A stretch of 64,000 nucleotides of DNA from positions 744,001-808,000 of the forward strand of contig OZ244774.1 of the NCBI GenBank assembly GCA_965219485.1, written 5' to 3'. Shown piece by piece: positions 17,072-26,088 of the stretch (position 1 is its first letter; the number at the start of each line of letters is the position of its first letter). This DNA is from UBA8337 sp937907245 (GTDB lineage: Bacteria; Pseudomonadota; Alphaproteobacteria; RS24). The notes beneath the pieces are model-generated. The model was given only the letters and a program-made list of their open reading frames with translations, was not told where the DNA came from and searched no databases. The position numbers were made by a program, and so were the translations under genes.

Positions 17072-18225
17072 CTGGTTAGCGGGCCCCATATTTCGCGATT
17101 GTTCTTGCGGTCGACGCGGCGGGTGCTGCGCGTGCTTATGATGCTGGCAAGGCCAGTTTCGCCCAGCAGCGCGTCAACGCTCTCGCGCTCGCTTTCGGTC
17201 AAAGCGTCATAGGCGCCTTGAATACGCTGCAGCAAAAACACGCGATAGGGCATAACCATGGCCGTCACTTTTTGGTCGCGCCAAACAAAGTTGCAAAAAC
17301 CAATTTGGCGCGTGGTTGCTTTGCCACCGATGATATCGCCCTCGCTTATCTCCGCCGTTTTTAAATAGTCATTTTGAAACGCAATCATCGCTTCTATTTC
17401 GGGCAGATAGTCGCTGGCGACACGGCGTAAAAGCGTTTTTAAAGTGTCTGGAATGTCATCCTTGGGCAGCAGGCTCTCATCGCGGCCAATAAATTCCACC
17501 ATATCTGACGATGGGTTGCGCATCCGTTCGGTCCAACGAAACAACATCGGGGCTTTTTGTTGCATCAAACGTAGCGGGTGTGGGTCGCGGCCCAAATGGG
17601 CAAATAGCGACGCAAATAAACCATAGTCCCCAATCGTCGGTGCCCCGCCCAAAAGATAAGGTTGCTCCGAGAAATGCGCATCTAACTCGGCCATTGTCTC
17701 GAGGTACGCGGCCTCAATATGAGGCGCTAGCTCGGGAGTGACCCCAAAAGCTGTGGCAGCCCCGCGCATACGACCGGCGGCATGCAGAGCCATATCGCGG
17801 CGTTCCTCGGGCGGCAAATGCGGCATAGCGAAGAGGCCAAATTGTTGCAGGATGAAATCTAAATTGTCTTCATCAAAGTTCCACCGATAATGCATCGCTG
17901 GGCGCAGCAGACCTTCACCGCCAAACATTTCCATAATCAAAGAGCTTATCAAATGGCGTGGACTCTTTGGATAGGCGGGTGTCTTGGCCATATCGCGGCT
18001 TTCAAACCAATCGATAATATCCGTGCCATCTTGCACAATCTCGCCATCTGGGGTCGCCATAACCGGAATAATCCATCGGCCAAGCGCCGGCTCAATGGTG
18101 TTTTTAAAACTTGGGTCGGCGGGGGAAATATCGTCAAAGCGAATGCCTTGCTTAATCAAATAAGCCCGTGCTTTGCCAGAGTAAAGCGAGACGCTCCATG
18201 TGTATAATTTAAACAAATCGCTCAT
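17068..18225 (-). CDS. Glutathione S-transferase family protein, long form
   Basis: A 385-residue protein whose N-terminal ~85 residues form a thioredoxin-like GST domain (LYTWSVSLYSGKARAYLIKQGI; cis-Pro region WIIPVMATPDG; then DGTDIIDWFES). A helical C-domain with QPYLLGGAPTIGDYGLFASL (~205–224) follows. About 120 residues extend past a normal GST. The organisation is that of large GST-like proteins in Proteobacteria with no assigned substrate. It lies 9 nt downstream of the DUF1330-like membrane gene, so the two are likely cotranscribed from the divergent promoter region at 18.9 kb. Confidence 0.82.
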   Translation of the reverse strand: MSDLFKLYTWSVSLYSGKARAYLIKQGIRFDDISPADPSFKNTIEPALGRWIIPVMATPDGEIVQDGTDIIDWFESRDMAKTPAYPKSPRHLISSLIMEMFGGEGLLRPAMHYRWNFDEDNLDFILQQFGLFAMPHLPPEERRDMALHAAGRMRGAATAFGVTPELAPHIEAAYLETMAELDAHFSEQPYLLGGAPTIGDYGLFASLFAHLGRDPHPLRLMQQKAPMLFRWTERMRNPSSDMVEFIGRDESLLPKDDIPDTLKTLLRRVASDYLPEIEAMIAFQNDYLKTAEISEGDIIGGKATTRQIGFCNFVWRDQKVTAMVMPYRVFLLQRIQGAYDALTESERESVDALLGETGLASIISTRSTRRVDRKNNREIWGPLTS

Positions 18226-18234
18226 GATGGGCTC

Positions 18235-18870
18235 CTAAAAGGTCAAATAAATCAGCTGAGATAAAGATGAAATGGTAATCAAAACCAAAGCTAGCCAGAC
18301 CCGTGGGCTGGGCATAAGCGTGGATAGTGTTTCGACGGGTAGCGCCAAGGTGGCCTCTAAAGCCAATTGTTTATAGCCATGCACACCGTGAAACTGCGGG
18401 TTGGTGACGGCCTTCATCAAATCGCGACGCGAGCGGTATCGCATCAGGCCGATAATTTGCCAGCCCGGGTTTGTCTCGACACCCCAGTCTTCAATATACT
18501 CGGCCCGAATGCGCGCATTAAATGCAGGGTAGCCTGCGGCCTTTAAAATCAGGCTGGCGAAAGGGCGGAAGTAGCTTTGCAAAAGTTTGGGCCCTGTGGT
18601 GGTTTCCCCTGTCGCGGGATGTTGAATGTCTCCGTCTGGAAATTTGATGAGATTCAGCATGTAAAATTCGCGTCCGGTATCGCTTCGCATGAAGGCTTCC
18701 AGAACAGAAACTTTAGTGTCGTCCAAACGGGCCCCGCCAGCTTTTAACTGGGCCAAAAATTCATCAATCTCATGCGGCTTCAATGCGCCGCGCCAATTTT
18801 GGTGCCACGCCATAAAGAGAATATATAAAACCAGACAGAGGCTCCAAATGCTTGCGGGTAATGTCTCCAT
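18235..18870 (-). CDS. Membrane-anchored DUF1330/dimeric alpha-beta barrel-like protein
   Basis: A 211-residue protein with one hydrophobic segment at each end (~8–22 and ~188–208). The middle part contains MLNLIKFPDG, a Glu-Asp-Trp region and a RYRSRRDLMKAVTNPQF segment, a pattern typical of DUF1330/ABM-fold proteins. Membrane anchoring of this fold is unusual. A GGAGC ribosome site precedes the ATG. A sequence element shared with the divergent renalase-like gene lies 25 nt before the start codon. Function is unknown; being in an operon with a GST-like gene suggests redox or detoxification work. Confidence 0.65.
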   Translation of the reverse strand: METLPASIWSLCLVLYILFMAWHQNWRGALKPHEIDEFLAQLKAGGARLDDTKVSVLEAFMRSDTGREFYMLNLIKFPDGDIQHPATGETTTGPKLLQSYFRPFASLILKAAGYPAFNARIRAEYIEDWGVETNPGWQIIGLMRYRSRRDLMKAVTNPQFHGVHGYKQLALEATLALPVETLSTLMPSPRVWLALVLITISSLSQLIYLTF

Positions 18871-18895
18871 GGGGGCTCCAAACGAAATAGAAAAA

Positions 18896-18912
18896 ATGAC
18901 GTTATCTAAGCC
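18896..18912 (-). promoter_or_regulatory. Copy 1 of a shared divergent promoter/operator element
   Basis: On the minus strand the sequence is GGCTTAGATAACGTCAT, ending 25 nt before the DUF1330-like start codon. It is a near match to the element before the divergent gene. The GATAAC core is placed where a -10 box would be. Confidence 0.6.
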
Positions 18913-19025
18913 AAAAGGCTAGCAGGTTGGCACGAGGTCGTAAATGGATGCGCCCGCCCACCTTTCGTCCCATCGGCAAAACCATGCAGAACGAGCGGCG
19001 CATGGTTCCTCAAGATGGCGAGTTA

Positions 19026-19043
19026 GGCTAAAGATAACGTCAT
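19026..19043 (+). promoter_or_regulatory. Copy 2 of the shared divergent promoter/operator element
   Basis: GGCTAAAGATAACGTCAT ends exactly 25 nt before the renalase-like ATG. It differs from the opposite copy by one substitution or indel and forms a 12-bp perfect inverted repeat with it (ATGACGTTATCT / AGATAACGTCAT). Confidence 0.6.
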
Positions 19044-19068
19044 AGCGTCGTGCAGTAAGGAGCCAGTG

Positions 19069-20097
19069 ATGAGTAAAGTAGAAAAACCGCGTATCGCCAT
19101 TATCGGCACTGGCATGGCGGGGTTGGCTTGTGCGGATGGGCTGGCGCAAGATTTCGATCTGACGTTATTTGATAAATCACGAGGTCTATCGGGTCGGCTG
19201 TCGACGCGGCGCGCGCCCCCCTATGCCTTCGACCATGGGGCGCAATATTTCCGAGCCGATAGCGCCGCGTTTCAACAATGGCTGAAACCGTTTGAGGCAG
19301 CAGGGCATGTTCGCACTTGGCTTCCGCGCCATGTAAATATTTCCGCCGATGGAACCAAAACGGCACGGCTCGATGCGGCGGCCAAGAAGGCCTTTGCCCC
19401 TGGCATGAGTGCGATCGGCAAGGCCTTAGTGGCAGGCAGGCCGCAATGGAATGTGTATCTCGATTGCGGTGTCGATGCAGTGGACGGCAAAGCAGGGGCG
19501 TGGGTTTTGCGCGCTGGCGAGCAGAGCTTTGGCCCGTTCGCACATGTTGTCTTGGCCATTCCGCCGGCGCAAGGGCAGGCGCTTTTGCCCGTCGAGACAA
19601 GCTTTACGCAGGCTTTAGCAAAAACGAAAATGCTCGGCTGCCATACATTAATGTTGGGCTATGCGCCGGATGAGGCGCCGGCGCTAGATTGGGATTGTGC
19701 GCATTTTGAGGATGACGTGTTGGGCTTTGCGGCGGTTAATTCAGGCAAGCCAGGGCGGGGTGGCGAGTTGGCTTTGGTGCTGCAAACGAAGCATGATTGG
19801 TCGCAAGCTCATATCGAAGATGACGCGGAGGCTGTGGGGGCGACCATGAAAGCGCGTTTCGAAGCGTTAACCGGAAGCAAAACTTTCACCTCTAGTTCCG
19901 CCGCTTCAGGTTACGACCGAGTGCATCGCTGGCGCTATGCCTCGGCGCAAGTGTTGGCGACGACGCCAGAGCAACCCTATTTGCTGGATAGGGACCAAGG
20001 GCTGTCAGCCATCGGCGATTGGTGCAGCGGGTCTAAAGTTGAGGACGCGTTTTTAAGCGGCGCAGCCTTGGCGGCAAGCCTTCGTAACTTGGTCTAA
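19069..20097 (+). CDS. Renalase-like FAD-dependent amine oxidase family protein
   Basis: A 342-residue flavoprotein with the dinucleotide motif IGTGMAGLACADGL (~10–23). It is followed by LFDKSRGLSGRLSTRR and the DHGAQYF signature seen in renalase-like NAD(P)/FAD oxidoreductases. The C-terminal part ends with a GLSAIGDWCSGSKVEDAFLSG-type FAD motif. An AAGGAG site favours the ATG over a GTG 3 nt earlier. The last 168 bp of shared sequence are repeated almost perfectly 18 kb away at 37891–38058, with different final codons (here ending LRNLV, there LRS), marking an island boundary. Confidence 0.87.
   Translation: MSKVEKPRIAIIGTGMAGLACADGLAQDFDLTLFDKSRGLSGRLSTRRAPPYAFDHGAQYFRADSAAFQQWLKPFEAAGHVRTWLPRHVNISADGTKTARLDAAAKKAFAPGMSAIGKALVAGRPQWNVYLDCGVDAVDGKAGAWVLRAGEQSFGPFAHVVLAIPPAQGQALLPVETSFTQALAKTKMLGCHTLMLGYAPDEAPALDWDCAHFEDDVLGFAAVNSGKPGRGGELALVLQTKHDWSQAHIEDDAEAVGATMKARFEALTGSKTFTSSSAASGYDRVHRWRYASAQVLATTPEQPYLLDRDQGLSAIGDWCSGSKVEDAFLSGAALAASLRNLV
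19917..20084 (+). repeat. Left copy of 168-bp direct repeat bounding the polysaccharide island
   Basis: This segment is the 3' part of the renalase-like gene. It matches 37891–38058 at 167 of 168 positions without gaps, the one difference being at 19960 (A here, G there). Similarity stops abruptly at both ends. Confidence 0.95.
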
Positions 20098-20195
20098 GCT
20101 TTAATTCTGCCTAATTCTTAAGAAATATCTGTGGCCGTCAGAGAGGAATTATCTCTGCTGAATGGCCGCCGGACGCGCAAATTTTGCGTGCTTAG

Positions 20196-21350
20196 CTACT
20201 CGGCGCTGGCCAATACCGAAACCGGCTCCGATAAGCTTTTCTTGCCCACGACGTCCTTATAGATTCGCGCATAGTGTTTGCACATTTGTTCGGCCGTAAA
20301 CAGCTCTTTAAACCGCTTCTCGGCTTCTTTCCCCATCCGCTGGGCCATGGCTGGATGGTAGGTCAGAAAATTCATCGCATTGCCCAAAGCCTCGGGGTTT
20401 TTCGGTGGCACAACAAGCCCCGTGTTCTCATGCTCGTTAACATAAGATGTGCCAGTGCCTAGCTCTGTGCAGACAAGCGGTTTAGCCTTCATAGCAGCCT
20501 CTAACTGCACCAGGCCAAAAGCTTCGGAACGCAGATGAGACGGTAACACCAGCCCAGTGCTTAACTGCAAAAGAGCTGCTTTGTCGTCCTCACTAATTTG
20601 GCCAGTAAAGATTACGTTCTCTAGCTTTAACGATTTAGCGTGCTTTTTAAGCGTGTCTAGCTCTGGCCCCCCGCCAGCGATAACGATGTTGGCATTCGTC
20701 ATGGAAGCCGCATCAACAAGTGTTCTAACGCCTTTGTAATTGCGCAAGACGCCTAAAAATAAGAAGAACGGTTGGTTGATAAGGTTTAGCCATTTGTCCA
20801 AGTTTTTTTGCGTTGGTACCGGAAACGATCTTTTGTCGAGGCCAAGGGAAACGGCTTCGGTTTTGTATTTATACTTTTTTAATACTGGGCTGGTTTTTAG
20901 GTAAACCTCAGAGGTGCAGACGATGCGGTCAATGGATCGTAAAAACAAGGCCTGCAGAGGGGCGTAAATATACTTAAGGCGACGTTGGCGAATGATATCA
21001 GAATGATAAGTTACGATGCTGGGCTTTTTGACGAAGGTGGCAAGTTTTAGTAAATCGGCAAATGGATAAGGGTAATGATAATGAATCAAATCGAATTGCT
21101 TGGCTAAATCTGCAAACTTTGCAAAAGCTGATAAAGAAAGGGGAGTTGAGGCCAATTGAATATTAGCCTTGGCTTGATGAATGCGATGACCTTCGTACTC
21201 TATGCTCTCTGCTTGGGGTGATGGGCTTAGCGTAAATACTTCTGAATGAATACCATGCACGCCACATCCATTCGCCAAGTGACGAATGCTTTGTTCTATC
21301 CCTCCAAAGCTGTCGGGATAATATGTCTTGTAGACGTGCAGAACTTTCAT
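20196..21350 (-). CDS. Glycosyltransferase family 4 protein
   Basis: A 384-residue GT-B-fold glycosyltransferase starting MKVLHVYKTYYPDSFGGIEQ, the typical N-terminal nucleotide-sugar GT4 opening with the G-G loop. In the C-domain, FLGVLRNYKGVRTLVDA (~205–221) and the acceptor/donor motif with EAFGLVQLEAAMKAKPLV (~275–292) hold the catalytic E-x7-E. It would add a sugar from NDP- or GDP-sugar to a lipid-linked glycan at the inner membrane. A longer frame exists to 21419, but that would overlap the neighbouring gene. It follows the next GT4 gene by 2 nt in the same operon. Confidence 0.88.
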   Translation of the reverse strand: MKVLHVYKTYYPDSFGGIEQSIRHLANGCGVHGIHSEVFTLSPSPQAESIEYEGHRIHQAKANIQLASTPLSLSAFAKFADLAKQFDLIHYHYPYPFADLLKLATFVKKPSIVTYHSDIIRQRRLKYIYAPLQALFLRSIDRIVCTSEVYLKTSPVLKKYKYKTEAVSLGLDKRSFPVPTQKNLDKWLNLINQPFFLFLGVLRNYKGVRTLVDAASMTNANIVIAGGGPELDTLKKHAKSLKLENVIFTGQISEDDKAALLQLSTGLVLPSHLRSEAFGLVQLEAAMKAKPLVCTELGTGTSYVNEHENTGLVVPPKNPEALGNAMNFLTYHPAMAQRMGKEAEKRFKELFTAEQMCKHYARIYKDVVGKKSLSEPVSVLASAE

Positions 21351-21352
21351 GA

Positions 21353-22429
21353 TTACTTTTTCGTCTTTATCACTGTTGACATCACACCTATCATATCTTG
21401 GGCATAGCTGTCCCAGCAAAATTGATTTGCCTGGCTTCTAGCCTTGCCTTTGAGGTCTTTATACAGGGCTTTGTTTTCGATAAGTTGTATAATTGCCTCG
21501 GTTATGCTGGATTTTTCGTTCGGATTTATCAGCAATCCTGCCTCGCCGGCAACCTCTGGCATGGAAGCTGTGTTGGAGGTAATCACAGGTTTCGCGTAGC
21601 GCATCACTTCGGCAATAGGTAGGCCAAACCCCTCATAAAGGGAGGGCATAACGAGAAAACTGCAATCGGCATAAAGCTGGTGGAGGGTTGCATCGTTTGG
21701 GGATTTAACGACGCGAATATGCGATGACAGGCCATGAGACACGATTATATTTTTAATATCGATGCCCCCCCAACCGTCGCCGCCAGCAATTACCAAGTCG
21801 AGATGGTCTTTTACCCGCGTTGGTAAATCCGCAAAGGCAGCAATGAGAACGGCAAGGTTTTTACGCGGCTCCAATGTGCCCACGAAAAGGGCAAAAGGTT
21901 TTTCGATAGGGCTTCGCTCGGCTTGCGCTGGCGATGCACCCGGATAGACAACGCTAATTTTATCTTCTGTCTCAGGAAAATAATGGACAACATCGGCCGC
22001 CGTAGATCGCGATAAGCAGACAATAGCATTGGCGCGGTGGACGGCGTGGGAAAACAAAAGCCGTTCGCCAAGCCATGTTCGCCAGCGCATTGTCTCAGGG
22101 TATTTTTTCCAAACCATATCATGCACGGACAAAACACATGGTAAATCGCTTGGTAGCGCGAAGGGCAGGCGATGCGATGTCCCCCAAAAAACATCGGCGG
22201 CGCGAACCACTTGTCTGGTTAAGCTGGCGAGCCTGGGCAGGTGGTTGCACACCGCTAGGTTTGGATGCATTGAGAAATTATCGGCCGCATAGGCCTTATT
22301 GGGCGGGCCCGTCGTTAGGAAAGCAATCTCACAGTCATGGTCAGGTGCGCGCCGTGCCAATTCACTTGATACGCGTCCAATACCCGTCTGAGGCTTACTC
22401 AAAAATCGGCCATCTGCGAGCACCCTCAT
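21353..22429 (-). CDS. Glycosyltransferase family 4 protein (WbaZ/mannosyltransferase-like)
   Basis: A 358-residue GT-B glycosyltransferase. The N-terminus (MRVLADGRFLSKPQTGIGRVS) has the TGIGR donor-loop motif. The C-domain contains FALFVGTLEPRKNLAVLIAAF (~178–198) and PSLYEGFGLPIAEVMRYAKPV (~258–278) with the E-x7-E pair. This subtype often transfers mannose or related sugars in O-antigen and capsule synthesis. It overlaps the upstream GT2 gene by 4 nt (ATGA), so the three genes on this strand form one translationally coupled operon reading toward the island's left edge. Confidence 0.88.
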   Translation of the reverse strand: MRVLADGRFLSKPQTGIGRVSSELARRAPDHDCEIAFLTTGPPNKAYAADNFSMHPNLAVCNHLPRLASLTRQVVRAADVFWGTSHRLPFALPSDLPCVLSVHDMVWKKYPETMRWRTWLGERLLFSHAVHRANAIVCLSRSTAADVVHYFPETEDKISVVYPGASPAQAERSPIEKPFALFVGTLEPRKNLAVLIAAFADLPTRVKDHLDLVIAGGDGWGGIDIKNIIVSHGLSSHIRVVKSPNDATLHQLYADCSFLVMPSLYEGFGLPIAEVMRYAKPVITSNTASMPEVAGEAGLLINPNEKSSITEAIIQLIENKALYKDLKGKARSQANQFCWDSYAQDMIGVMSTVIKTKK

Positions 22430-23184
22430 CTTGGAACCTCGAAAGGAAGGCTAAGTTTCAGTATTTTTTTGCTGGTTCGAAATAGATAACTCAACCATGC
22501 GCCAAGGCGGGTTCGTCCGTGGGCTATTTCAATGCGGCGCATTTCGCTCAAAGCGAGATGCCAGTGGCTTTGCGATACCCCGCCGTCCCATTGATGCACA
22601 AGCGGCGCCTCAATAACGTGAACGCGCGGGCTAAAAGCCAATAGACGGAGGTAGAGGTCGACATCCATGGCGACCGCATAGTCAAGCTGGTATCCGCCAG
22701 CCTTTTCCAGAAGCGATCTGCGAATAACCATACCTGGGTGATTAATAGCCGGATGAAACCAGTTTTTAGGTGGCAAACTATTAAAAACACGCGGCTTGAT
22801 AAGGCGCTTGCTGTGCGCATTTTCAAAGCTTAGATGAGAAATGATAATATCTGGTTGAGCGGTTTCTATCGCGATACGTACCTTCGCGATGTAGTCTGGC
22901 GCAACCCAGTCATCGGCGTTCAAAGTGGCAACATAATCGCACTCACTGGCGCGCCATGCCTTGTTAAAGGCGTCCGAAATGCCTTCATCTGACTCGCTAA
23001 TCAGGTGGTCGATAGTATTTTTATAGGCTGGCTTTTGCACAATCTCGAGCGTCGCATCCGTGCTTCGTCCGTCAACGATGATGTAACGATCGGGGGCATC
23101 GTGTTGATGCAAAACGCTGTCGACACATCTTTCAATGGTTTTCTCGGCATTGAAACAGATGGTTGTTAGCGCAATGGTGATCAT
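22426..23184 (-). CDS. Glycosyltransferase family 2 protein
   Basis: A 252-residue GT-A glycosyltransferase. Motifs are TICFNAEKTIERCVDSV (~8–24), IVDGRSTDATLEI (~37–49) and the metal-binding loop TLNADDWVAPDY (~88–99), which holds an Asp-Asp in place of DxD. The ISESDEGISDAFNKAW segment resembles transferases of the colanic acid WcaA/putative rhamnosyl group. It is the first gene of the minus-strand trio and is divergent from the DUF115-like gene across about 40 bp. Confidence 0.88.
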   Translation of the reverse strand: MITIALTTICFNAEKTIERCVDSVLHQHDAPDRYIIVDGRSTDATLEIVQKPAYKNTIDHLISESDEGISDAFNKAWRASECDYVATLNADDWVAPDYIAKVRIAIETAQPDIIISHLSFENAHSKRLIKPRVFNSLPPKNWFHPAINHPGMVIRRSLLEKAGGYQLDYAVAMDVDLYLRLLAFSPRVHVIEAPLVHQWDGGVSQSHWHLALSEMRRIEIAHGRTRLGAWLSYLFRTSKKILKLSLPFEVPR

Positions 23185-23225
23185 AGAAACTTGCCAGCTT
23201 TAAGATAATGTAAGATAAGTATATC

Positions 23226-23954
23226 ATGTTCCTGGCGCGACGCTTAAAATATCTGTCTTCCCTAGCAGCTTGGCGGTCAATGACGCGGATGAAACACTAT
23301 AAATCTGCATTCGACGGCCAAAAAGCTGTTATTTTGTGCAATGGACCGAGCCTCAATGGCGTTGATTTTGAGAGTTTGGATGGCGTGTTTTGTTTCGGGT
23401 TGAATAAAATTGACTTACTTTTTGAGAGAACAAGCTTTCGGCCATCGTGTGTTGTTGCGGTTAATGATCTCGTTATAAAGCAAAACGCAGGTTTCTACCA
23501 AAGCACTGATTTGCCTGTATTTTTAGACGGTTTTGCGGCGCGTCGTCATGTTGATTTTGCGCCCAATCATATTCACTTATGTAGCTATGAGCAGGGTTTT
23601 AGTGCTCAGCCTGAAATTTATGTGAGCCAAGGCGGGACGGTTACTTTCGTGGCTCTCCAGCTTGCATATTATATGGGCTTTAGCGAGGTCGCGTTGGTTG
23701 GCTGCGACCATTACTTTGGCGATACGGGAACCCCGCATAAAGAGCTTAGGGGTGGAGAAAGGGATATTAATCACTTTGATGCGCGCTATTTTGCTAATCA
23801 GGCATGGCATGCGCCAGACCTGGCAATGAGTGAGGCCTCTTATGGCTTGGCTTTGCAAGCTTTCCAACAAAATGGACGCCAGCTACTCAATGCCTCAACG
23901 CAGACAAGACTGGAAACGCTTCCATTGTGCTCGTTGGATGCTTTTCTTCAGTAA
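23226..23954 (+). CDS. DUF115/MptE-like protein of glycan cluster, possible glycosyltransferase
   Basis: A 242-residue protein with AVILCNGPSLNGVDF (~35–49), a variant of the GNGPSL motif, and LQLAYYMGFSEVALVGCDHYFG (~151–172). The pattern is shared by DUF115/MptE-like proteins and is also reminiscent of the Campylobacter CstII sialyltransferases (GT42), where GNGPSL binds the CMP-sugar. A paralogue lies at 32285–33058 in the same island. A transferase role is inferred from cluster context and motif, not proven. It heads the plus-strand half of the island, just before the ABC exporter genes. Confidence 0.62.
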   Translation: MFLARRLKYLSSLAAWRSMTRMKHYKSAFDGQKAVILCNGPSLNGVDFESLDGVFCFGLNKIDLLFERTSFRPSCVVAVNDLVIKQNAGFYQSTDLPVFLDGFAARRHVDFAPNHIHLCSYEQGFSAQPEIYVSQGGTVTFVALQLAYYMGFSEVALVGCDHYFGDTGTPHKELRGGERDINHFDARYFANQAWHAPDLAMSEASYGLALQAFQQNGRQLLNASTQTRLETLPLCSLDAFLQ

Positions 23955-23994
23955 TTCTGTTGGTTTTACGGCTAAAAACCTATAGAAAAATATA

Positions 23995-24783
23995 ATGTTT
24001 TCTACTTTCTACCTCCTTCGTGATTTTTGGCATGAACGCGCATCCGTATGGCGATTGTTCAAGGGGAACTTTTTATCGAAAACAAGGGATTCGCGCAGTT
24101 CTGTTCTGTGGAACCTGATCATGCCGATCGTACCGCTCGGATTTTATATTATTCTTTCTTTTGTTAATGTTTTCCCTAATGTTGACGGCATGAGCCGTCT
24201 AACGTTTGTTAGCGTTGGCGTCAGCGTTTGGTTGCTTATGGCGGGGCTCATCTCGGTGCCGATGAACAACCTTGAAAAATCGCTTAAGGGGCTTGAGGGA
24301 AACCGTCTTTCTGTTCTCTCGCATCTTTTTGTGGGCTTAGCAGATTTGGCCTTTGACACTTTTTTGCGTGTTGTTTTCGTTATCCTTATTTTGACATTCT
24401 TTAGCCCGGATGTGATCAATTTCAATCCGCTGGCTTTTGTCGTTCTCGGATTAGCTTGTCTGTGTTGCTTCGGTGTTGGGGTTCTCCTCGGAATTCTAAA
24501 CCTTATGCTAGGCGATGTGAGCCGTATGGTGATGATTTTTTTGCAATACGGTATCTTTGTTTCGGGCGTTATCTTCCCGGTTTCGCGCTTAGGTAGAGCA
24601 GGCGAGATAATGGCCGTTAACCCTCTGCATCTTATTGTCGACAGCATACGCTCGCTGGTTGTTTTGGGTGATTATCAGGCGCAAGGCGGCTTTATCGTCC
24701 AAATTGTCTTGGGTTTAGTAATGTTGGTTTGGGCCTGTTCTACTTTATTCATCTTGAAAGATGAACTGCGGGGGCGGCTATGA
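23995..24783 (+). CDS. Polysaccharide ABC transporter permease (Wzm-like)
   Basis: A 262-residue inner-membrane protein with six hydrophobic segments spread between residues ~38 and 255. It has the ABC-2 type layout found in O-antigen and capsule exporters. The segment FFSPDVINFNPLAF and the later FVSGVIFPVSRLG with AVNPLHLIVDSIR are the usual Wzm/KpsM-type patterns. It overlaps the ATPase gene by 4 nt (ATGA), so the pair is coupled. Together they would move the lipid-linked glycan across the inner membrane, indicating that the polysaccharide is made by the ABC-dependent rather than the Wzy route. Confidence 0.88.
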   Translation: MFSTFYLLRDFWHERASVWRLFKGNFLSKTRDSRSSVLWNLIMPIVPLGFYIILSFVNVFPNVDGMSRLTFVSVGVSVWLLMAGLISVPMNNLEKSLKGLEGNRLSVLSHLFVGLADLAFDTFLRVVFVILILTFFSPDVINFNPLAFVVLGLACLCCFGVGVLLGILNLMLGDVSRMVMIFLQYGIFVSGVIFPVSRLGRAGEIMAVNPLHLIVDSIRSLVVLGDYQAQGGFIVQIVLGLVMLVWACSTLFILKDELRGRL

Positions 24784-26042
24784 GCGAAGAGCTTATTCGT
24801 GTTCGTGCGTTGGCAAAAAAGTTCTCGCGAAACCCGTTAGGACTCCAAAAAAATATCACTCGCCGTGTTTTTGCAGCCTTATTTCATCGTCGTCTGAAGG
24901 GCAAAAACTTGGCTTTGGAAGAGGGCGAGTTTTGGGCCCTTAAGGATGTCAGTTTTTCTGTCCGCCGCGGGGAAGCTCTAGGTATTATCGGTCATAATGG
25001 GGCAGGAAAAACAACGCTTTTAAATATATTGTCTTCGTATTCTACCCCGGACAATGGCTCAGCCGAGCATGATGGCAGGTTGGTATCCTTGATTAATCTC
25101 TCCAACGGATTGATAGGCACTTTGTCGGGGCGCGAGAATATATATACCCGCGGCACCCTGAACGGTTTGACGCATAAAGAGATAGCTGCAAGTGAGGCGG
25201 ATATTATTGATTTTGCTGAACTCGGCGATGCTATCGATGCGCCGTTCAAAACGTATTCTTCCGGGATGAAAATGCGCCTCGCTTTTTCAATCAACATTCA
25301 TAGTCGAGCGGATGTTTTCTTGATCGATGAAGTGCTGTCTGTGGGCGACATGGCCTTTCGCAATAAATGCTATGAGCATTTTCAATCTTTGAAAGGCTCA
25401 ACAGCGATGATTTTGGTTAGTCATTCGATGAGTGATATTGAGCGCTTTTGTGACAAAGCGGTTTTTCTGGATAGCGGTCAAGTTCAAGCGCAAGGCGCGC
25501 CTGCCGATGTTATTGATACCTATCAGAAAGCCATGCTTGCCAAAAAAGAAGCAAGTATCGGAAACGTAAAGACGAGAAGCGCAAGCCTTGGCTCTAGCCA
25601 TGGTGAGGAAATTGAAGCCCAAAAAGACCTTCTAAAGTTAGATAAGGTGAGCCTGAATGGCAATGATATGAACAAGGCGTCGGTTTTGGTGCATGGTGAA
25701 AAACTATTATTCGAAGCCTCGTTTTGGGTCAAAGGCGTTCAGCAAGACCTTAATCTGGCGCTCGTATTCTATAAAGGCGGTATTCAGATGTTCAACCTTG
25801 AAACCAATGCCGATGGTTTCATAATCACTCAAGGCCCTGAAGTGGATGGCTGGCGGCCAGTTATTTTAACTTGTGCGGTTGATGCGTTGCCCTTGGTGTC
25901 TGGCACTTTTACGCCAGTTTTGGTTATTCATGACGGTCCTAAATACCTGATGCGTCAGCCCTTGGGGCCCGTCGCGGTTGAAAAAGATAAATCGTATCGT
26001 TTTGGTGAGTTTAGCGTGCCTAAAAAATGGCACACGAGTTAG
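24780..26042 (+). CDS. Polysaccharide ABC transporter ATP-binding protein with C-terminal glycan-binding domain (Wzt-like)
   Basis: A 420-residue ATPase. Walker A is GHNGAGKT (71–78), the ABC signature is YSSGMKMRLAF and Walker B is DVFLIDEVLSVGD (~175–187), with a downstream switch His in LVSHSM. Residues ~260–420 form an extra domain that in Wzt proteins binds the non-reducing end cap of the finished glycan. Presence of that domain suggests a terminally modified O-antigen or capsule. The last gene of the cluster region, a methyltransferase, or a CMP-sugar could supply such a cap. Confidence 0.9.
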   Translation: MSEELIRVRALAKKFSRNPLGLQKNITRRVFAALFHRRLKGKNLALEEGEFWALKDVSFSVRRGEALGIIGHNGAGKTTLLNILSSYSTPDNGSAEHDGRLVSLINLSNGLIGTLSGRENIYTRGTLNGLTHKEIAASEADIIDFAELGDAIDAPFKTYSSGMKMRLAFSINIHSRADVFLIDEVLSVGDMAFRNKCYEHFQSLKGSTAMILVSHSMSDIERFCDKAVFLDSGQVQAQGAPADVIDTYQKAMLAKKEASIGNVKTRSASLGSSHGEEIEAQKDLLKLDKVSLNGNDMNKASVLVHGEKLLFEASFWVKGVQQDLNLALVFYKGGIQMFNLETNADGFIITQGPEVDGWRPVILTCAVDALPLVSGTFTPVLVIHDGPKYLMRQPLGPVAVEKDKSYRFGEFSVPKKWHTS

Positions 26043-26088
26043 GCGTGGTCTGCCAAGTTTACATCAAGACAGTTGTTGAGGGGGTCTG

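Noticed and set aside
20139..20157. Terminator after the renalase-like gene
   Set aside because: The CAGAGA/TCTCTG hairpin is only 6 bp and lacks a T-tract.
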